From: Lotus japonicus
Taxonomy: Eukaryota; Streptophyta; Magnoliopsida; Fabales; Fabaceae
DNA: 64,000 nucleotides
Direction: 5' to 3'
Assembly: GCF_012489685.1 (NCBI RefSeq)
Contig: NC_080046.1
Coordinates: forward strand, 67,595,984 to 67,659,983
Shown: in pieces, positions 31,113-41,368 of the stretch
Numbering within the stretch: position 1 is the first letter of the stretch
How the letters are laid out: each line of letters begins with the position of its first letter
Translations under genes and position numbers: made by a program
Notes under the pieces: model-generated
Told to the model about the DNA's origin: nothing
Database searches by the model: none
The model's input: only the letters and a program-made list of their open reading frames with translations

Positions 31113-33062
31113 ATGGTTTCTAACCGTAAAGAGGCTTCTACTCCTAGTGTTCCACCTATTGCCGATTCCCTATGGGTGGCTAGTAAAATCAAAAAACAAT
31201 TCTCTAAATACTCTACCCCAAAAGCTATCATAGATTTAGTCACTAAATACAACTTTAGGAAAGATGGCCTAGATGCACATTTGGACATAATTCCCTGCGC
31301 CCCTGATGAGCCGTGTTGTTTTGGGGGACCAGATAATCAGGGGCGAAACTTCACCTATCTCTTTGAAAACTTATTTTCCGATTTGAAGTATACTCTGCCT
31401 TTCTCTGATTTCACCTGTTCCATTTTAACCCTTCTGAATGTAGCTCCTACCCAACTTCATGGCAATGCTTGGGCGTATTTAAAAGCCTTTGAAATTTTAT
31501 GCCTAACTCTAAAAATCGAACCCACCAGTAATAAGTTTTTCTACTTTTTTGAGACATGCGGGCGAAACGTTAGAGGTGAATACGTTTCGCTTGCTACTGC
31601 TAGGGGTTTAGGGCTATTCACTTTATTCAAAAGTCACTATAAACACTTCAAAGGAAAATTTTTCAAACTCCGTGAATCAGAACCCTGTAAAGATATTTTT
31701 TACTTTGATGACGGGAGTCCCCGATTTCCATTCTACTGGACGAACCAATATGAAGGCATCATCAAAATTTCCGAGGATGCCTTGACTGAATCAGAATTAG
31801 TAGATTGCCAACTTTTATCTGGCTTAGGATTGAACCTTGCAGATTTTATGGCCGCCCTTTCTAAGAATGAAGTGGGTAAATACATTGGTAAGACATCTCA
31901 TTATGCATTTTACCTTTCCACTTTATATTAAAATCTTCTTATATTCTAACACCACTATACTGCTGCAGGTAAAATGGCTCGCCTTACTGAAGAAGATCTC
32001 CTCCGCTTTCGCCGTGAACAACAGGCCGCCCGTGAAAAAAGGAATCCTTCAAAGTCTGTTGCCGACCATGACACCAGCCATTCTGGCACAGAAGTTGGTC
32101 GCCCCGCCAAGAAAAAGAAAAAGACTGAAGAACCTGCCACTCAGAAGAACAAAGCTTCGAACCAGACTTCCTTAGAGCAATTTATGAACAGAAATGATTC
32201 GCCAGGGGCGAATAAAGGCTGCTCATCAAGCGCTCCGCCTATTTGCTGGAAGAACTTGCTGAAGGAGTTTGAAGAACTAACCTCCACTGAAGTAACTTCA
32301 CTTTGGGATTCAAAGATATATTTCAACTCTCTGGTGGAGACAAACTTGGTTTTTGAAGCTGACCGTGAGAAGATGAGGAAGATGGGTTTAAAAGAGGCCT
32401 GCCAAGCTATGATGACCAAAGGCTTAGAAATTGCTGCAGTCGCCAAGATGATTGACCTAGAATCTAATGGATTCGATGGCCTCACCAATGCCAAACTTGT
32501 TGAAGAAAAAGAAAAAGAAATTGGGAAGCTGAAAGCAACGTTGAAGTTGTTAGATAAATCCAACAAAGCGAATGAGAAAAAGGCTGCTGATTTGGCTGTA
32601 GAGATTGAGGATGCGAAGAAGACTGCTGAAAATCACAAAGCTTCTATTCAGACACTAACTGAGGAAAATGACAAAGTGAAAGCTGACCTCGCCCAAATAA
32701 CTACTGTTCATAACCAAACCCTGGATGAGAATTCTAAAATGAAAACAGAAATTGCTGAATTGCAATGTTCTGTTTTGGATCAATTTGAGGCTGGCTTCGC
32801 CAAAGCACTAAATCAAATCTCCTTTCTCAATCCTGACCTGGCGGTCAACTTGGAGGGTGCAAACCCTTATGCTCGTATCGTGGATGGAAAACTGATCAGC
32901 CCGGATAACGCGGATGGGAAAGGAGAAGAAGAAGAAGAAGAAGAAGAAGAAGAAGAAGAAGAAGAAGAAGAAGAAGAAGAAGAAGAAGAAGAAGAAGAAG
33001 CAGATAAAAATGAAGAGGATGGGAACGCCAACAACAACGAAGGCGAAGGAGAAAATCACTAG
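31113..33062 (+). CDS. Antisense extra gene of element D: Transposase_28-like ('putative gypsy-type transposon') protein, two exons
   Basis: Exon 1 is 31113-31887 and exon 2 is 31969-33062. The 81-bp intron is GT-AG with a ctaac branch-point-like motif, and joining keeps the frame through I-G-K-M-A-R, giving 622 aa. Residues about 90-200 carry APTQLHGNAWAYLKAFE, FFYFFE and LFTLFKSHYKHFKGKFFK, matching my memory of the Transposase_28 family (PF04195). Exon 2 adds a basic stretch (PAKKKKK, nuclear-localisation-like), a Lys/Glu coiled coil and a long poly-Glu tail encoded by a GAA microsatellite. Antisense extra ORFs in this position are known from Tat-type Gypsy elements, with unknown function. 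Without splicing, exon 1 stops at 31931. Splicing is inferred from sequence only. Confidence 0.78.
32923..33000 (+). repeat. (GAA)n microsatellite inside a coding exon
   Basis: About 26 GAA triplets encoding a poly-Glu tract near the C-terminus of the antisense gene. The - strand ORFs of poly-Phe or poly-Leu here are artefacts of this repeat. Confidence 0.9.
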
Positions 33063-34183
33063 TTCCACCCCTGTTCAAGCATATGTTCTGCATGAATTAT
33101 CCTTTAGTCTTTTTTTTTATTTTCTAAGTTAGTTAAATCTGCCTATGCTTTATCTTTATTTCTGTAAGTGTTGAGTCATTAGCTCCACAGTTTATCCTAA
33201 GTATTTATGTAATGTTTATCAAGCACTATTAATATGATGTGTTTTCTATATATCAACTCTCAAATTGTATAATTCTAATGGTTCTTCCTATCACATCTTA
33301 ACTTAACATAGAAACCATTAAGTAATTCCTTCAATCTCAATAACAGGATTCATCCAATAACAACTAGATCAATCAGACAAATCAATATAATTAATAATAC
33401 TGCGCTTTACTAACCTTTCAATCAGTAAGTTCAAAGTATAACTTAACATGAATAACTTTTACTAACCTTTCACCAAATTTGATCCGCCTTCGTCGTTTAG
33501 TTGAGTACATTATTCCCGCATTTTGCAGTACATAATGAAATATGCTTAAATGAATCTCGTCAAATGTTGTGAAGTTTAAACTTAATCAACTACTTTGGAA
33601 TCATAAGGCCTTTGTGTACATAACTTAGTCAAATTTTTCATTTTTGACATAGTTACTCATGGAAATCAAAGTCAACATATTTGATTTCATTAGTATGCTC
33701 GCGTGGAGACTTGTGCTTAGTTTGGACAAGCTTAAATCCAATTTAAGACTGTGCTTATGAATTCGTGGCCGAATGCTCTTGTTTTAAGAGACTTACTTTT
33801 TTCTCAATTGTCTGACGTCGCCCAATTGATAGACCTTAGTTGATAAGTTTCCGCTATGGGTAAAAGAAATAAGTAAAATGATAAGCCCTTGATCATTTTA
33901 AAAAGGTTATGCCTCGTTAAAAACTCTCCCGCCTGGGGTAGAGAAAAGAGTGCATACCTGTTATTCATTAATAATTGATGCCTCGTTAAAAACTCTCCCG
34001 CCTGGGGTAGAGAAAAGAGTGCATCGAATTTAGTCTTACACAACAAACATAGTCTTAAACAATACAACCAACAAACGTAGACTTCAACACACACAAACTG
34101 AAACAACGAAACATAGTCTTGGATAAACATACACTGAAACAAACTGTACAAAACCAAACAAACCGAATGAACCACCCTGCACT
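33063..34183. other. Element D, spacer between antisense gene and pol stop
   Basis: AT-rich, no convincing ORF. Transcripts of the antisense gene (+) and of pol (-) would converge here. It contains the 47-bp direct repeat described next. Confidence 0.6.
33909..34024. repeat. Two identical 47-bp direct repeats in element D
   Basis: Copies at 33909-33955 and 33978-34024 are identical by eye, with a 22-bp spacer. Both start atgcctcgttaaaaactc. A 'cctcgttaaaaac' motif is common in plant Gypsy 3' regions. Confidence 0.88.
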
Positions 34184-37100
34184 TCAACTGTAATAATAAC
34201 GGAGATGCTGTGCATTCCAAGCCCTTGGGACCCTTCGCCCCGATAACTCCTCCAAATGATACGCCCCTTGACCAAGCTCACGCAGAATCCTGTAAGGTCC
34301 TTCCCAATTAGGTGATAACTTCGAATCATCAGGCCCCTTTGTCTTCCTACGCAGAACCAAATCACCAACTCTCATTTGCCTCGGAACCACTCTAGAATTG
34401 TATCGCCTTTCCGACCTCTGTTTTACCATTGCCTGCCTCAAACGAACCTCTGCTTGCGTTTCCTCTGCTAAATTGAGATCAACCACTCTATTCATGTCGT
34501 TCTGCTCTTCATTATAAGTTGCCACCCTGAAAGTTACATCTTGTAATTCTGCTGGTATCATCGCATCTACGCCGTAAGTCAACTTAAAAGGTGATTCGCC
34601 AGTAGTTGATTGAGGAGTAGTATTGTACGCCCAAATGACCGTGATTAACTCTTCAGCCCATAATCCCTTAGCTTCGCCTAGACGCTTTCTAATTCCATTG
34701 AGAATGACTTTATTCGCTGACTCCACTTGTCCATTTGTCTGAGGGTGCTCAACTGAGGCGAAACGCATCTCAATTCCCATTCCTGCACAAAAATCCTTCA
34801 CACTCCTGCTTGTAAACTGTGTTCCATTGTCTGAGACGATAGTTGCTGGAACGCCAAATCTGCAAACCAATTTTCTCCAATAAAACTTTTTGACTTTTTC
34901 TGCTGTTATTTTCGCCATTGATTCTGCCTCAATCCACTTAGTAAAATAGTCCACCGCCACCAAAATAAATCTGATTTGAGAACCTGCTGGAGTGAACGGT
35001 CCCAGAATATCTACTCCCCACATTGCAAATGGCCACGATGAACTCATTGAGCTAAGAGTCTCAGGCGGCGCCTTATGTAAATCTGCATAAATTTGACATT
35101 TACCACACTTCTTCACATATTCCATACAATCCCCTCGTAAAGTTGGCCAATAGAACCCTGCCCTGAGCACTTTCGCCGCCAAAGATCTTCCCCCTACATG
35201 ACTTGCACACACACCTTCGTGAACTTCAAACATGATTCTTTCCGCCTCATCCTTAGAGACACATCTCAATAAAGGAACTCCAATCCCTCTTCTGTACAAT
35301 TGATCGCCCAACAATGTGAAACGACTTGCCTCGCGAATTTGATCCTTAGAGAATGTCAACACATCAGAGCCTTCTGCCTCCAAACACTGTTTGATACGCC
35401 CCATCCAATCTGAATTCGCTAAAGTTAACACCATCATTGTCTCATCTTCTTCGATACTTGGGCTGCTTAAAACTTCCTGGATGACTGACTTATTATTTCC
35501 CGGCTTCTTGGTGCTTGCTAACTTTGATAGAATATCCGCCCTTGTATTCTCCTCCCGCGGAACATAATTGACCTGCACTGTGCCTATCTGCTTTATCAAT
35601 CCCTGAGCTTCCAATAAATACTTAGCCAGCTGTGCGTCCCTCGCCTGATATTCACCCTGAATTTGCCTGGAAACTATCTGAGAATCTGTTTTAATCATTA
35701 TGCTCTTGACCCCCATCTCGATCGCCAACTTCAAACCTGCAATTATAGCTTCATACTCTGCCTGATTATTGCTTGCTTTAAAGTCAAACTTGAGTGACTG
35801 CTCAACTGTCACGCCACCTGGCCCTTCTAAGATTATTCCAGCTCCACTTCCCTTGACATTAGACGAGCCATCTACAGACAAACTCCATTCGCCAACTTCC
35901 ATATTTTTCTCACTGGAAGACATTTCATTAACAAAATCCACCAATACCTGTGCTTTAACCAGACCTTTCCTGTCAAAAGTGATTTCAAATTCTGACAATT
36001 CAACAGCCCAGGAAACCATTCGTCCAGCCAGATCAGGCTTTTGCAAAACTTGGCGAAGTGGCAAATCTGTTTTTACCACAATTGGAAAGCCTTGGAAATA
36101 AGGTCTTAATTTCCTGGCGGATATGATTAGAGCTAATGCAGCCTTTTCAATTTTTTGGTATCTGATTTCAGCTCCTTGAAGAGCATGACTCACAAAATAT
36201 ATGATCCTCATATCATCCTTATTTTCTTGCAACAAAACTGAACTAACTGCATTATCAGATATGGAAATAAACATTGATAATGAAATACCTGGAACTGGTT
36301 TGGCTAAAATTGGTGGCTTGGATAAATGATCCTTCAAACTTTGAAACGCCCTCTCACATTCTTCAGTCCACTGAAAAGTTTTGTTCTTCCTTAAGCATTG
36401 AAAAAATGGTGCTGACTTTTCCCCAGAACACGGAAGAAACCTGGATAAAGCTGCTATTCTTCCTGTTAACTTCTGCACATCTTTAACTGAGGTTGGACTC
36501 TGCATATCGAGTATCGCCTTACACTTATCAGGGTTCGCCTCAATTCCTCTCCTCGTGATCATGAAACCCAAAAACTTTCCGCTTTGAATTCCAAACGAAC
36601 ACTTTTCCGGATTAAGTCTCATGTTATGCTTTCTTAGTTCGCCAAAAGCTTCTTCGAGATCAGAACAATGCGCCACCATTTCCTCTGACTTGACCACCAT
36701 GTCGTCTACATAAATCTCCATCTTCCGCCCCACCTGCTTGTCAAACACCTTATCCATCAACCTTTGGTATGTTGCTCCCGCATTCTTCAGCCCAAACGGC
36801 ATAGTTTGATAGCAATAGTTCGCCTGATTTGTCATGAAAGCTGTTTTCTCCTCGTCAGGCTGATACATTCTTATTTGATGATATCCTGAGTATGCATCCA
36901 TGAGGCTAAGCATTCCGAATCCAGATGCCCTATCCACAAGCTTATCAATATTCGGTAAAGGATAAGAATCCTTAGGACAGTGCTTGTTCAAATCTGTATA
37001 ATCTGTGCACATTCGCCACTTGCCATTAGCCTTCTTCACCATAACAACATTCGCCAACCAAGTTGGATACTTTACTTCCCTAATGAACCCAGCCTCCAGT

Positions 37101-39403
37101 AACTTATTTGTTTCCACCTTTACAGCCTCTGCCTTTTCTTCGCCCATCTTTCTTTTAAACTGAACAATAGGTTTCACCCCGGGATTTAAAGCCAATTTGT
37201 GACATATAAATTCCGGATCGATTCCTGGTAAATCTCTTGCACTCCATGCAAACAAATCCATATTCTCAGATAATAATTTTACCAACCTGTTTTCCTGACT
37301 TGTAGTTAAATTGACACCAACTTTCAAGGTTCGCTCACCAATTTGGATCGCCTTAGTTTCCTCTTCTGATTTCATCTTGTACTCACTGAATCCTTCTCGA
37401 GGATCCAAAATAATTTCTGACTGTTCTAAATCCACCTCATAGACTCGATGCCCCTCTTTCACTGCTTTCTTACCCATGTTCCCATACTGCTTAAAACTTT
37501 CTGAATAACACTTTCGAGCAACCATTTGATCAGCCTTTAAAATTCCAACTCCTCCTTTGCTCAATGGATACTTCGCCGTTAAATGTCTTGTAGAAATGAT
37601 CGCCCCCAATCTGTTTAGTGATGGCCTCCCAATGAGTACATTGTACGGTGAAGTACATTTTACTACCAAAAACTTAATAGCAAATGTCTCCGCATTCTTC
37701 CCTTCTCCAAAGACAGTTTTCAATTCCACATATCCTCGAACAAATACCTTTTCTCCAGAAAAACCCACTAAAGAACCATCATAAGGCAACAAATCAGATT
37801 CATTTAGCCCCAACTTTTCAAAAGCGTCACCATAAATCAAATCCGCCGAGCTTCCTTGATCCAGAAGTACCCTCTCAATTTCATAATCAGCAATCCTCAG
37901 CATTACAACAATTGGATCGTCTTCGTGAGGCTGTACTCCCTCAAAATCTCGCACAGTAAACGTTATATCGGGTTGATTGGTTGCCCAACTTCCCCAATCG
38001 TTAGAGTAAACAGCATTAATGGAGTGAACGTACCTCTTACGAGCTGAATTAGTCATTCCTCCGCCACGAAATCCACCAAAAATAGAATGAATTCGCCCCT
38101 TTGCTTTTCCATCCGATTGCCTATCTTGACCACCACCCTCAATCTCTTTTCCATCTTCGGTTCGTCTTGTTGAAGTTCCTGCTTCATCTGAATTGCTTCG
38201 CCCCTCCAGCTGCTTCATATACCCAGCCTTTATCAATTTATCAATCTCCTTTTTCAAAGTAAAACAGTCATCAGTATTATGCCCTGAAATCCTATGATAC
38301 TCGCACCACTTCTTCTTGTCCACGTAACCCGTTGACGGCTTTGGCTGCCGTGGAAAACGAATAACATTCGCCTCCAAACACGTGTGCAAAGCTTCAGTCA
38401 AATTAACCGCCAAAGGTACTGCACGGTCATTTTGGTTCCGAGTCCACGTCATCGAATGTCCTGGCCCACGCACTCCATACGGTTGAGCATGATTTTTGAA
38501 ATGAGAACGGTTATCAAATCGGCCGTCATAACGGTTACGATTATTATACCCTGCGTTGCTACGTTCGGTCCATCCCTTCGAATATTGATCTGCAACCGCT
38601 CCCTTCTTCGTCTCAAACTGCTGTTTCTGCCCTGGAACTGCTACATTCGGGCGGTTGTTCTTGATCCGATCACTCTGCTCCTCCCTGATGTACCCTTGTA
38701 CCCTTTCGCGCAAATGCACCATTGTCTCCACAGGTTTTCTACTCAAATTACTGTTCAAACCACCCGGCTTCAAGCCCAATTCAAAAGCTGCAATGCAAAT
38801 TTCTGGCATTTTATCCTCCAAATGAACAGATAATTGATTGAAACGCCCCATGTAAGACTGCAAAGTCTCATTTGGTCCTTGACGAACATTAAATAATGTC
38901 GTCGGAGTTACTTTTTGTGCACGACTAGTAGAAAACTGAGACAAGAACTTTGTAGATAATTCAGTGAAATTGACAATTGACCTTGACGGTAGAGTTGTAA
39001 ACCAAATCATCGCCGATTTCTTAAAAGTTGATGGCAACATTTTGCACTTCAACGCGTCTGATGCGCCTACAATGACCATTTTCGTGTTGAAATACACTAA
39101 ATGGTCCTTTGGATCTGAATCGCCATAGTAAGAGTCGAGTTTCAATGTCTTTAAATTGTCTGGGACGGCAGTGTTCGCTATTTCCTCTGTAAAAGGTTGA
39201 AAGTCCACCACCGTCTCAGCCATTCTTCGATCGCCCTCTCGTAAACCCTGAGTCTGATTGATATCCGTAAGTTGATTCTGTAACTGTTGATTATGTTGAC
39301 GAAGTTCATTGAGATCGTCCATGATCCGCTGAAGAACATCGGGAGGAACATCATTTTGTTGAACATGATTCCTCTCTCCGTTCGCCCCGGATCGAGTCAC
39401 CAT
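34184..39403 (-). CDS. gag-pol: Ty3/Gypsy Gag-Pol polyprotein of element D (1739 aa)
   Basis: A single uninterrupted frame from MVTRSGANGERNHVQQNDVP. Domains: Gag (about 60-220), zinc-knuckle-like CEYHRISGHNTDDC near 366, aspartic protease DQGSSADLIY near 514, RT with YVDDMVVKS near 896, the first RNase H to about 1130, an archaeal-type second RNase H beginning SVDGSSNVKGSGAG near 1176, the integrase zinc finger (HEGVCASHVGG ... CGKCQ) near 1393, and the DDE core (VDILGP near 1462, VSDNGTQF near 1522, NGQVESAN near 1560). RT before integrase is the Gypsy order, and the second RNase H marks Tat. No chromodomain. The ATG lies about 50 bases after the LTR, so the leader is very short. Confidence 0.95.
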   Translation of the reverse strand: MVTRSGANGERNHVQQNDVPPDVLQRIMDDLNELRQHNQQLQNQLTDINQTQGLREGDRRMAETVVDFQPFTEEIANTAVPDNLKTLKLDSYYGDSDPKDHLVYFNTKMVIVGASDALKCKMLPSTFKKSAMIWFTTLPSRSIVNFTELSTKFLSQFSTSRAQKVTPTTLFNVRQGPNETLQSYMGRFNQLSVHLEDKMPEICIAAFELGLKPGGLNSNLSRKPVETMVHLRERVQGYIREEQSDRIKNNRPNVAVPGQKQQFETKKGAVADQYSKGWTERSNAGYNNRNRYDGRFDNRSHFKNHAQPYGVRGPGHSMTWTRNQNDRAVPLAVNLTEALHTCLEANVIRFPRQPKPSTGYVDKKKWCEYHRISGHNTDDCFTLKKEIDKLIKAGYMKQLEGRSNSDEAGTSTRRTEDGKEIEGGGQDRQSDGKAKGRIHSIFGGFRGGGMTNSARKRYVHSINAVYSNDWGSWATNQPDITFTVRDFEGVQPHEDDPIVVMLRIADYEIERVLLDQGSSADLIYGDAFEKLGLNESDLLPYDGSLVGFSGEKVFVRGYVELKTVFGEGKNAETFAIKFLVVKCTSPYNVLIGRPSLNRLGAIISTRHLTAKYPLSKGGVGILKADQMVARKCYSESFKQYGNMGKKAVKEGHRVYEVDLEQSEIILDPREGFSEYKMKSEEETKAIQIGERTLKVGVNLTTSQENRLVKLLSENMDLFAWSARDLPGIDPEFICHKLALNPGVKPIVQFKRKMGEEKAEAVKVETNKLLEAGFIREVKYPTWLANVVMVKKANGKWRMCTDYTDLNKHCPKDSYPLPNIDKLVDRASGFGMLSLMDAYSGYHQIRMYQPDEEKTAFMTNQANYCYQTMPFGLKNAGATYQRLMDKVFDKQVGRKMEIYVDDMVVKSEEMVAHCSDLEEAFGELRKHNMRLNPEKCSFGIQSGKFLGFMITRRGIEANPDKCKAILDMQSPTSVKDVQKLTGRIAALSRFLPCSGEKSAPFFQCLRKNKTFQWTEECERAFQSLKDHLSKPPILAKPVPGISLSMFISISDNAVSSVLLQENKDDMRIIYFVSHALQGAEIRYQKIEKAALALIISARKLRPYFQGFPIVVKTDLPLRQVLQKPDLAGRMVSWAVELSEFEITFDRKGLVKAQVLVDFVNEMSSSEKNMEVGEWSLSVDGSSNVKGSGAGIILEGPGGVTVEQSLKFDFKASNNQAEYEAIIAGLKLAIEMGVKSIMIKTDSQIVSRQIQGEYQARDAQLAKYLLEAQGLIKQIGTVQVNYVPREENTRADILSKLASTKKPGNNKSVIQEVLSSPSIEEDETMMVLTLANSDWMGRIKQCLEAEGSDVLTFSKDQIREASRFTLLGDQLYRRGIGVPLLRCVSKDEAERIMFEVHEGVCASHVGGRSLAAKVLRAGFYWPTLRGDCMEYVKKCGKCQIYADLHKAPPETLSSMSSSWPFAMWGVDILGPFTPAGSQIRFILVAVDYFTKWIEAESMAKITAEKVKKFYWRKLVCRFGVPATIVSDNGTQFTSRSVKDFCAGMGIEMRFASVEHPQTNGQVESANKVILNGIRKRLGEAKGLWAEELITVIWAYNTTPQSTTGESPFKLTYGVDAMIPAELQDVTFRVATYNEEQNDMNRVVDLNLAEETQAEVRLRQAMVKQRSERRYNSRVVPRQMRVGDLVLRRKTKGPDDSKLSPNWEGPYRILRELGQGAYHLEELSGRRVPRAWNAQHLRYYYS

Positions 39404-39438
39404 TGCGGTGAAAATTGAAGCCTAGGAAAGTATCCAGG

Positions 39439-39456
39439 GCCCCACGGTGGGCGCCA
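39439..39456 (-). other. Primer binding site of element D
   Basis: TGGCGCCCACCGTGGGGC on the - strand, one base from the LTR. This PBS type is frequent in plant Gypsy elements. Confidence 0.82.
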
Positions 39457-39457
39457 A

Positions 39458-39735
39458 TGTTCCGGTATGGAACTATCCTCTCGGGCTAATCGATTTAGAA
39501 CGAAAGGAATGTAAAATAGACCAATGAAAAATCAAGCAAGGGCTAAGCAATTGAGAGCGATAAGGAACGAACAAGATGAAAAATGCGTGAAAATGATAGG
39601 ATCTCGCCGCTTGGGCGGTCCTTCTTTATTTATAGTTGGGTTTTGATCCGGTTGGATCATGGGTTACCCGGCCCATCTAATACATGATTCGGTCAGCCTA
39701 AGTAATATACATATTGATCAGCCCATACCATACCA
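39458..39735 (-). repeat. 5' LTR of element D
   Basis: 278 bp, two differences from 29819-30096, followed by the duplication tatat. Confidence 0.94.
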
Positions 39736-40905
39736 TATATGTTAGACTCCATTAATGACAACTTAGTTAATCTCAAAACTACTTTTTTAAATTACTTATC
39801 TTTTATGGCTTAGTTTCAGGAGAAAAGAGGAATAGGATTGGCAGCGCGACAGAGATTGAGGTTGGATTGAGAGAAGTAGTTGAATGCGGGCATGGCGACA
39901 TATTTCTGAGCGAGACAAATAGGAAAGTTCAACAGATCGAAAATGAAAACGTGAAATGAAGATGAAAGGGAGAAAATGAGGGTAGGAGTGCAGTTTGACT
40001 TCATTGAACGGAAGGAAAAGGAAAAAATTAGTGATTGTAGGGAAGGAGAGGTGGACTAGAAGGGAATGTTGTTGGCAGTGATGGCGGAAGAGAAACGACG
40101 GTTGTGATCGGATCCTTCTCTACACTTCCCGTACTCAAAAATCCCCATCACTTCTTTTGACACCTGAAATTCGATTTGTACATTACTGATTCGCTTCTTC
40201 CCCATTGAAATTGATGATACCCTATTCTTCTCTACAACCATCACCACCGCAACTTAAAACTATAATTTAAAATAATCAAAATATAAAACCAAGTTTTTAT
40301 TTGTACTATTTAAAAAAAGCTTAAATATGTTTTTAGTCTGGTCAAATATGGGTGGATTAAATTTAGTCCCTCAAAAAGTTTTCATAGCTCTTAGTCCTAC
40401 ATTATTGAAATAAGAGAAGTTAGTTCATGTTGTACTTTTAGTGGTGGTTTTTATGTATTAGCAACAATTTTTAATCTACACAAATTACAAATTATTCATT
40501 TTTTATTTTCTTAGCTGTTAAAAATGCCACAAAATGTGATATATATATATATATATATAAATAAGTGAATCACTTTCAACCATTTCATTAATATTGAGAC
40601 TAAAAGTTATAAATTCTTTAGGAAAATCAAATATGATTCATCCCTATTTTATAGAAACTACAAAATATATTTAACCCAAATCATGAAAACAAATATCATT
40701 AATGTTTATAATTTAATTTTTACAAAATATTATGTGCTTTACTTTTTAAAGCTACCATTATAATAACTTTTAAAATTTCAGTCCTACTATTATCATTAGT
40801 GCATATTTTAAAGTTATTACCTTTCTTTACCTTCATATAAATTTAAATATCACAACTAAAAAATATAACTTAAAAATTCTTTAAAAAAATATAATTTAAA
40901 AAAGA
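39736..40905. other. Intergenic, no gene recognised
   Basis: 39816-40250 has slightly higher GC and small - strand ORFs of about 60 aa without known motifs. From 40320 a word like aaatatgtttttagtc begins a stretch resembling dispersed legume repeats. The rest is AT-rich and may be the body of the Helitron ending at 40936. Confidence 0.4.
40539..40559. repeat. (AT)n microsatellite
   Basis: About 10 AT units. Confidence 0.9.
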
Positions 40906-40936
40906 ACCCGTGCAACGCACGGGTTTAATTTCTAGT
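40906..40936 (+). mobile_element. Second Helitron-type 3' terminus
   Basis: Hairpin acccgtgc, loop aac, gcacgggt, then CTAGT after seven bases. Same design as 29080-29110, but followed by A rather than T. Confidence 0.52.
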
Positions 40937-41368
40937 ACATAAGTAATAGCATAACAATAGTATAGAGATTTAGAGTCTTTAAGGTAGCTCATAGTTTGGC
41001 CCCTAGACAGATAACCTTCCGATTTGTTTCAATGTTTGTATTCGGTCGGATTTTCTGACTTATTTATTTCAATGTAAATTTTGGTTGACAGTAAAAAAAA
41101 AATTCTTTGAAGTAAATGTACAGACTATACAAACGTTAACTAACTATAAAAAATGTATACTCTATTCCTTCTTTCAATTTACAATCAGAATCACTAGACT
41201 TAATTACTAGGAGTAGAGTTTAATTTAACTTATTTACACTAATATGCAATTATTTCAGTGTCAGCTTAAACAATTATGTGGTTATTATGTTGATTAGGGT
41301 TTCTCTAAATGATTTAAGCAAAAACTTAGGTTAAATCACTATAGTCATATGTGAACTAATAATATTTA

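Larger units (their letters stand above)
29819..39735 (-). mobile_element. Element D: Ty3/Gypsy (Tat-type) retrotransposon with antisense extra gene
   Basis: 278-bp LTRs at both ends with two differences (both G/A), flanked by the duplication tatat (29814-29818 and 39736-39740). A single open polyprotein on the - strand has gag, protease, RT, RNase H, a second archaeal-type RNase H, and integrase. The dual RNase H marks the Tat clade of non-chromovirus Gypsy elements. A PBS adjoins the right LTR. A spliced + strand gene lies between the pol stop and the 3' LTR. The copy looks complete and fairly recent. Confidence 0.94.

Noticed and set aside
32808..33093. Poly-Phe, poly-Leu and poly-Lys ORFs
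   Set aside because: Other-frame shadows of the GAA microsatellite in the antisense gene of element D.
39816..40247. Small - strand ORFs beside element D
   Set aside because: About 60 aa each, no motif, no supporting gene structure.
40937..40975. Helitron 5' end on the - strand (tctctatactattg)
   Set aside because: It resembles a TC-type start, but no matching 3' end on that strand was found and the word is common in AT-rich DNA.
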